This document shows, one piece after another, positions 5,617 to 8,623 of a DNA stretch of 8,623 nucleotides. Where the stretch lies: positions 1-8,623 of the forward strand of contig CAZWLD010000055.1 of assembly GCA_964634685.1 (NCBI GenBank), read 5' to 3'. The notes beneath the pieces were generated by a model, which was given only the letters and a program-made list of their open reading frames with translations, was not told where the DNA came from and made no database searches. The stretch comes from CAZWLD01 sp964634685. Lineage in GTDB: Bacteria > Bacillota_I > Bacilli_A > Acholeplasmatales > JAEDCM01. Numbering within the stretch: the first letter of the stretch is position 1; each line of letters starts with the position of its first letter. Position numbers and translations under genes: made by a program.

Positions 5617-5647
5617 AGGTTTATGAAATATGGAAATGGTGATATAT

Positions 5648-6940
5648 ATGAAGGTTAGAGTAATAGGCGCCGGCCTTGCTGGATGTGAAGCGGCTTGGTA
5701 TTTAGCCAACAAAGGAATAAATGTGGATTTATATGAGATGCGTCCAATTAAAACAACAGGAGCGCACAAAACCGATTTGTTCGCAGAATTAGTTTGTTCA
5801 AATTCCTTGCGAGCTGATGGCTTATTAAATGGTGTTGGTTTATTAAAGGCCGAAATGGAAATGCTTGGGTCGATCATTATGCGGAATGCCCGTAAAAATG
5901 CCGTTAAGGCTGGTGGGGCTTTGGCGGTTGATCGAACTCAGTTCTCTTTAGATATAACAGATGAGATTAAAAGTCATCCCTTGATTAATGTTATTAATGA
6001 AGAAATTACCAAAATCGAGGACGTGCCAACGATTATTTGTAGTGGGCCCTTGACAAGTGATTTCTTGAGTGAGTCTATCAAGGAATTTTTAGGCAAGGAT
6101 TATTTTTATTTTTTTGATGCGGCGGCGCCAATTGTGACGGCTGATTCGATTAATTTTGATATTGCTTATGTCAAAAGTAGATATGACAAGGGTGAGGCAG
6201 CGTATGTGAATTGCCCAATGAATAAAGAACAATTTGATATTTTTTATGATGCCCTCATTAATGCGGAATGTGTTGTTCCTCATGATTTTGAATTGAAGGT
6301 TTTTGAGGGATGTATGCCCGTTGAGGTTATGGCCCAAAGAGGAAGGGAAACATTGCTATTTGGCCCTTTAAAGCCAGTCGGATTAGAGCATAATGGGGAA
6401 TTACCTTATGCAGTTGTTCAATTAAGGCAGGATAATTCGAGTGCCAGCCTTTATAATATTGTTGGTTTTCAAACACATATGAAATTTCCAAGTCAACAAA
6501 AAGTAGTTAGACTGATTCCTGGATTGGAAAATGCGAATATTGTTCGTTATGGGGTTATGCATCGTAACAGTTTCATTAATTCACCTTTAGTATTAAATAA
6601 TACTTACCAATCAAAGAAAAATCCGAATATTTTCTTTGCTGGACAATTGACGGGAGTAGAAGGATATGTGGAAAGTGCCGCTTCCGGTCTTTGTGCCGCA
6701 ATTAATTTAGAAAGGTATATTAATGATAAGGAAATGTTGCCCTTCCCTATTGATACAATGATGGGAGCGATGGTTAATTATATTACCCATACTAGTAGTA
6801 CGAATTTCCAACCAATGAATGCTAATTTTGGCTTATTGCCTGAGCTTGGTTTCAAGCATAAGAAAAAGGACCGAAAAATGCTTTATAGTGAGCGAGCTTT
6901 AAAGTCAATGGAGGATTTTATTAAGAAATTAGGTGAGTAG
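5648..6940 (+). CDS. trmFO: TrmFO, methylenetetrahydrofolate-tRNA-(uracil-5-)-methyltransferase
   Basis: This flavoprotein makes ribothymidine at position 54 of tRNA, taking the methylene group from 5,10-methylene-THF and reducing it with FADH2. At 430 aa it matches the family length (B. subtilis 435). Visible features: the N-terminal FAD dinucleotide fold VIGAGLAGCEAAW (5-17); MRPIKTTGAHKT; LVCSNSLRAD with C50, corresponding to B. subtilis Cys53; FEGCMPVEVMA with C222, corresponding to Cys226; and the C-terminal FAD motif FFAGQLTGVEGYVESA (329-344). All key residues are present. The start at 5648 is chosen because GGTGA (5638-5642) precedes it by five bases and MKVRVIGAG matches family N-termini. 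The in-frame ATG at 5630 would add six residues and lacks a ribosome site. It is followed directly by xerC, an order also found in Bacillus. Confidence 0.97.
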   Translation: MKVRVIGAGLAGCEAAWYLANKGINVDLYEMRPIKTTGAHKTDLFAELVCSNSLRADGLLNGVGLLKAEMEMLGSIIMRNARKNAVKAGGALAVDRTQFSLDITDEIKSHPLINVINEEITKIEDVPTIICSGPLTSDFLSESIKEFLGKDYFYFFDAAAPIVTADSINFDIAYVKSRYDKGEAAYVNCPMNKEQFDIFYDALINAECVVPHDFELKVFEGCMPVEVMAQRGRETLLFGPLKPVGLEHNGELPYAVVQLRQDNSSASLYNIVGFQTHMKFPSQQKVVRLIPGLENANIVRYGVMHRNSFINSPLVLNNTYQSKKNPNIFFAGQLTGVEGYVESAASGLCAAINLERYINDKEMLPFPIDTMMGAMVNYITHTSSTNFQPMNANFGLLPELGFKHKKKDRKMLYSERALKSMEDFIKKLGE

Positions 6941-6941
6941 C

Positions 6942-7856
6942 TTGGATGAATATGTAGAACGTTTTAAAACCTATCTACTAGGTGAAAGAAATTATTCAAT
7001 GAATACGATAATTGCTTATATCGAGGATGTTTTAGAATTTAAAGATTTTTTAATCAAGAATAAGTTTTCGAACAGCTTGGCTAATATTAAAAGAAGCCGT
7101 GTTTGTGGCTACTTTATTTCTGATCTTGAGGATCGAGGCTTTTCTCATCATTCCATTGCTCGCAAAATCAGTTCCTTGCGAACATTTTATGATTTTTTGG
7201 TTGATGAAGAGGTTGTGGAAAAAAATTTCTTTTTGGAAATGCATGCGCCTAAGCTTGAAAAAAGATTGCCTCATGAGGTAAAAGAGGATGAAATTTCGAT
7301 TCTTTTTGGGGCTATCGATAAAAGCACGGCTCTAGGCTTTCGTAATTATGTTTTGCTTGATTTACTTTATAGCTGTGGACTTCGTATTAGTGAGGTATGT
7401 AGCTTAGAGATAAAGCAATTGGATTTTAGCAATAGTAATATTTTAATTCATGGTAAAGGCTCGAAGGATCGTTATGTTCCAATGCATGAGGAGCTTATGG
7501 AGGAGCTAAGAGAATATATTACGACATCAAGAACGGAATTGATTGCGAAAAGCGAAAATGTCAAAACAGGGCGATTATTTATTAATTATAAGGGAACAGA
7601 ATTAACACCACGAGGAGTTCGGGTTATTTTGAATAAAATCCTTGATGATGCTGGTGAGACTTTTAAGTTAAGCCCGCATATGTTAAGGCATAGCTTTGCG
7701 ACCCATATGCTTAATAATGGCGCCGATTTAAGAACAGTTCAAGAATTGCTTGGGCATAAAAATTTATCGACGACCCAAATATATACCCATGTCTCGAAGG
7801 AGTCCTTGCGTAACACCTATATGCAAACACATCCGCGAGCAAAGAAAGGAGATTAA
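6942..7856 (+). CDS. xerC: XerC-type tyrosine recombinase
   Basis: This tyrosine recombinase is expected to act with a XerD partner at the dif site to resolve chromosome dimers. At 304 aa it has the usual length. The N-terminal SAM-like DNA-clamp domain (about 1-95, with ERNYSMNTI) precedes the catalytic domain, which holds all the expected residues: R148 (SCGLRISEV), K172 (HGKGSKDR), H246 and R249 (HMLRHSFATH), H272 (LLGHKN) and nucleophile Y281 (TQIYTHVS). Its place directly after trmFO is the same as in Bacillus, which favours XerC over XerD or a phage integrase. The start is uncertain: TTG at 6942 lies four bases after AGGTGAG (6931-6937), while GTG at 6933 would add three residues and overlap trmFO by eight bases but has no ribosome site at proper distance. 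The next gene begins one base after the stop. Confidence 0.94.
   Translation: MDEYVERFKTYLLGERNYSMNTIIAYIEDVLEFKDFLIKNKFSNSLANIKRSRVCGYFISDLEDRGFSHHSIARKISSLRTFYDFLVDEEVVEKNFFLEMHAPKLEKRLPHEVKEDEISILFGAIDKSTALGFRNYVLLDLLYSCGLRISEVCSLEIKQLDFSNSNILIHGKGSKDRYVPMHEELMEELREYITTSRTELIAKSENVKTGRLFINYKGTELTPRGVRVILNKILDDAGETFKLSPHMLRHSFATHMLNNGADLRTVQELLGHKNLSTTQIYTHVSKESLRNTYMQTHPRAKKGD
7847..7851 (+). promoter_or_regulatory. Ribosome binding site of the lipoprotein protease
   Basis: AGGAG within the last xerC codons, six bases before the ATG at 7858. It decides the start and places the signal peptide at the N-terminus. Confidence 0.8.
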
Positions 7857-7857
7857 T

Positions 7858-8568
7858 ATGAAAAGGATAATTCTGGCTTTATTTCTATGTTTTCTTTTAA
7901 GTGGATGTAGCCTTATCAATCTTGATTTTTCTAATAAGGATGATATGATTGCGGATGTAAATGCCATAAGCTCGGATATTATGAAGGCTAATATTAAAAT
8001 TAAAGTAACATTTGTTAATTCCTTTGATATAATTTCTGGATATAAACAGGGTAGTGGGTTTATTTATGAGGCTTCAGGAAATTCCTATGAGGCAATATCT
8101 AACGCCCATGTTTTTACTAATGAGGATTGGAAGGTCAAAAAAATCGAAATTTTTGATTATACTACGGAGAATAGCTATACTGGAAAATTAATCAATATTG
8201 ATGTTAATAAGGATATGGCAACCTTATCCTTTAAGGGGAACAATGATTATCCCTTGAAGGCGATTTCTTTTGCGGATAAATTACCAGACAAGAATGCTAT
8301 TGTATATGCTATTGGCGCTCCATTAGGACAGGTGAATAATTTGACCATTGGCCGCTATCTTGGTTTAACTGATAATATTCCTAATAACAATTTTGGGTTT
8401 GAGTTAATATATTCAACCGCTCCTATTGATCATGGCAACAGTGGCGGAATGCTTTTAAATGAGGATTTATTAGTTATTGGGATGAATACCGCTGAATTAG
8501 AGAGCAATAATGGTGTTTACTGTGGCAGTATTCCCTTTAATGAGCTAACAGATTTTATCGGTAGTTAA
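7858..8568 (+). CDS. Lipoprotein serine protease of the trypsin/HtrA-like fold, without PDZ domain
   Basis: This 236-aa protein starts with a lipoprotein signal: basic MKRI, a hydrophobic core, and a lipobox LLSGC with C17 as the lipidated residue. It would be anchored on the outer face of the membrane. The mature part is a trypsin-like fold of HtrA type. GSGFIY (66-70) precedes AISNAHVF with H84, NKDMATLSF has D119, and DHGNSGGMLL has S195, so the catalytic triad appears complete. HtrA proteins usually add PDZ domains, but this one ends about 40 residues after the serine. Targets are unknown; surface protein quality control is a reasonable guess. The ATG at 7858 is set by AGGAG (7847-7851), six bases upstream, and by the signal peptide. 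A GTG-like upstream extension of the frame lies within xerC and is not the start. It is one base after the xerC stop, so it is in the same operon. Confidence 0.9.
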   Translation: MKRIILALFLCFLLSGCSLINLDFSNKDDMIADVNAISSDIMKANIKIKVTFVNSFDIISGYKQGSGFIYEASGNSYEAISNAHVFTNEDWKVKKIEIFDYTTENSYTGKLINIDVNKDMATLSFKGNNDYPLKAISFADKLPDKNAIVYAIGAPLGQVNNLTIGRYLGLTDNIPNNNFGFELIYSTAPIDHGNSGGMLLNEDLLVIGMNTAELESNNGVYCGSIPFNELTDFIGS

Positions 8569-8623
8569 TAGGATAAACGCATGAAATCGTTGTAAATTAT
8601 AAAGCATATCTTTAAATTTCAAT
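8569..8623. other. Short AT-rich tail with no supported feature
   Basis: Fifty-five bases after the protease stop hold no terminator hairpin and no gene start with more than four codons on the + strand. The window ends before the next element can be judged. Confidence 0.5.

Noticed and set aside
5599..5877. Minus-strand open frames at 5599-5877, 6089-6337, 2697-2885, 7050-7274 and 7764-7967.
   Set aside because: All lie opposite conserved coding sequence (trmFO, ung, xerC, protease), show no recognisable family motif and reflect the low frequency of stops opposite these genes.
7750..7857. Upstream extension of the lipoprotein protease frame within xerC.
   Set aside because: It would bury the signal peptide and lipobox in the middle of the protein, and the extension is merely the +1 frame of the conserved xerC catalytic region.
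8545..8622. Minus-strand open frame entering from the right edge and ending at 8545, as the end of a convergent gene.
   Set aside because: It is only 25 codons, overlaps the protease 3' end, has no terminator nearby and its sequence suggests no family.

Overview
This window is ordinary chromosome of a low-GC Gram-positive bacterium (Bacilli/Mollicutes-like). The DNA is AT-rich. Genes are closely packed on the + strand, and Shine-Dalgarno sites of the GGAGG/AGGTGA type precede most of them. Tryptophan is encoded by TGG and TGA serves as a stop (LysM gene), so the standard bacterial code applies rather than the Mycoplasma code. The trmFO-xerC pair, an ECF folate transporter gene under a THF riboswitch and a PolC-derived protein all fit the Firmicutes-Tenericutes lineage. 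I see no mobile element, CRISPR array, tRNA or rRNA.

Layout. (1) Positions 1-2975 hold an operon entering from the left: the last codons of an unidentified gene, then a 748-aa protein derived from replicative polymerase PolC, then a divergent uracil-DNA glycosylase. The genes are joined by TAATG and ATGCTAG overlaps. (2) Positions 2976-4442 hold a strong promoter, a tetrahydrofolate riboswitch and a FolT-like ECF S component with an unusual N-terminal membrane/extracytoplasmic extension. (3) Positions 4456-5052 hold a strong promoter, a short two-helix membrane protein ending in a zinc ribbon, and an intrinsic terminator. (4) Positions 5127-5608 hold a three-repeat LysM protein without a signal peptide, followed by a terminator whose U-tract merges into the next promoter. 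(5) Positions 5608-8568 hold the operon trmFO, xerC and a lipoprotein of the trypsin/HtrA fold, with almost no space between genes.

The most interesting element is the PolC-derived protein. It keeps the complete DEDDh proofreading exonuclease signature and recognisable PolC fragments to its C-terminus. It lacks the zinc-finger/PDIDLNF part of the palm and seems to carry Asn in place of the third palm aspartate, and its PHP metal site is eroded. It therefore looks like a PolC paralogue kept as a nuclease or scaffold and translated together with a uracil-DNA glycosylase, possibly a repair module. Folate is a second theme: a THF-sensing leader controls folate uptake, and TrmFO, a methylene-THF-dependent tRNA methyltransferase, lies about 1.2 kb downstream in a separate transcription unit.

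Several of the longest open frames start too early. The starts given here were chosen from ribosome binding sites, family N-termini and overlaps with upstream stops.
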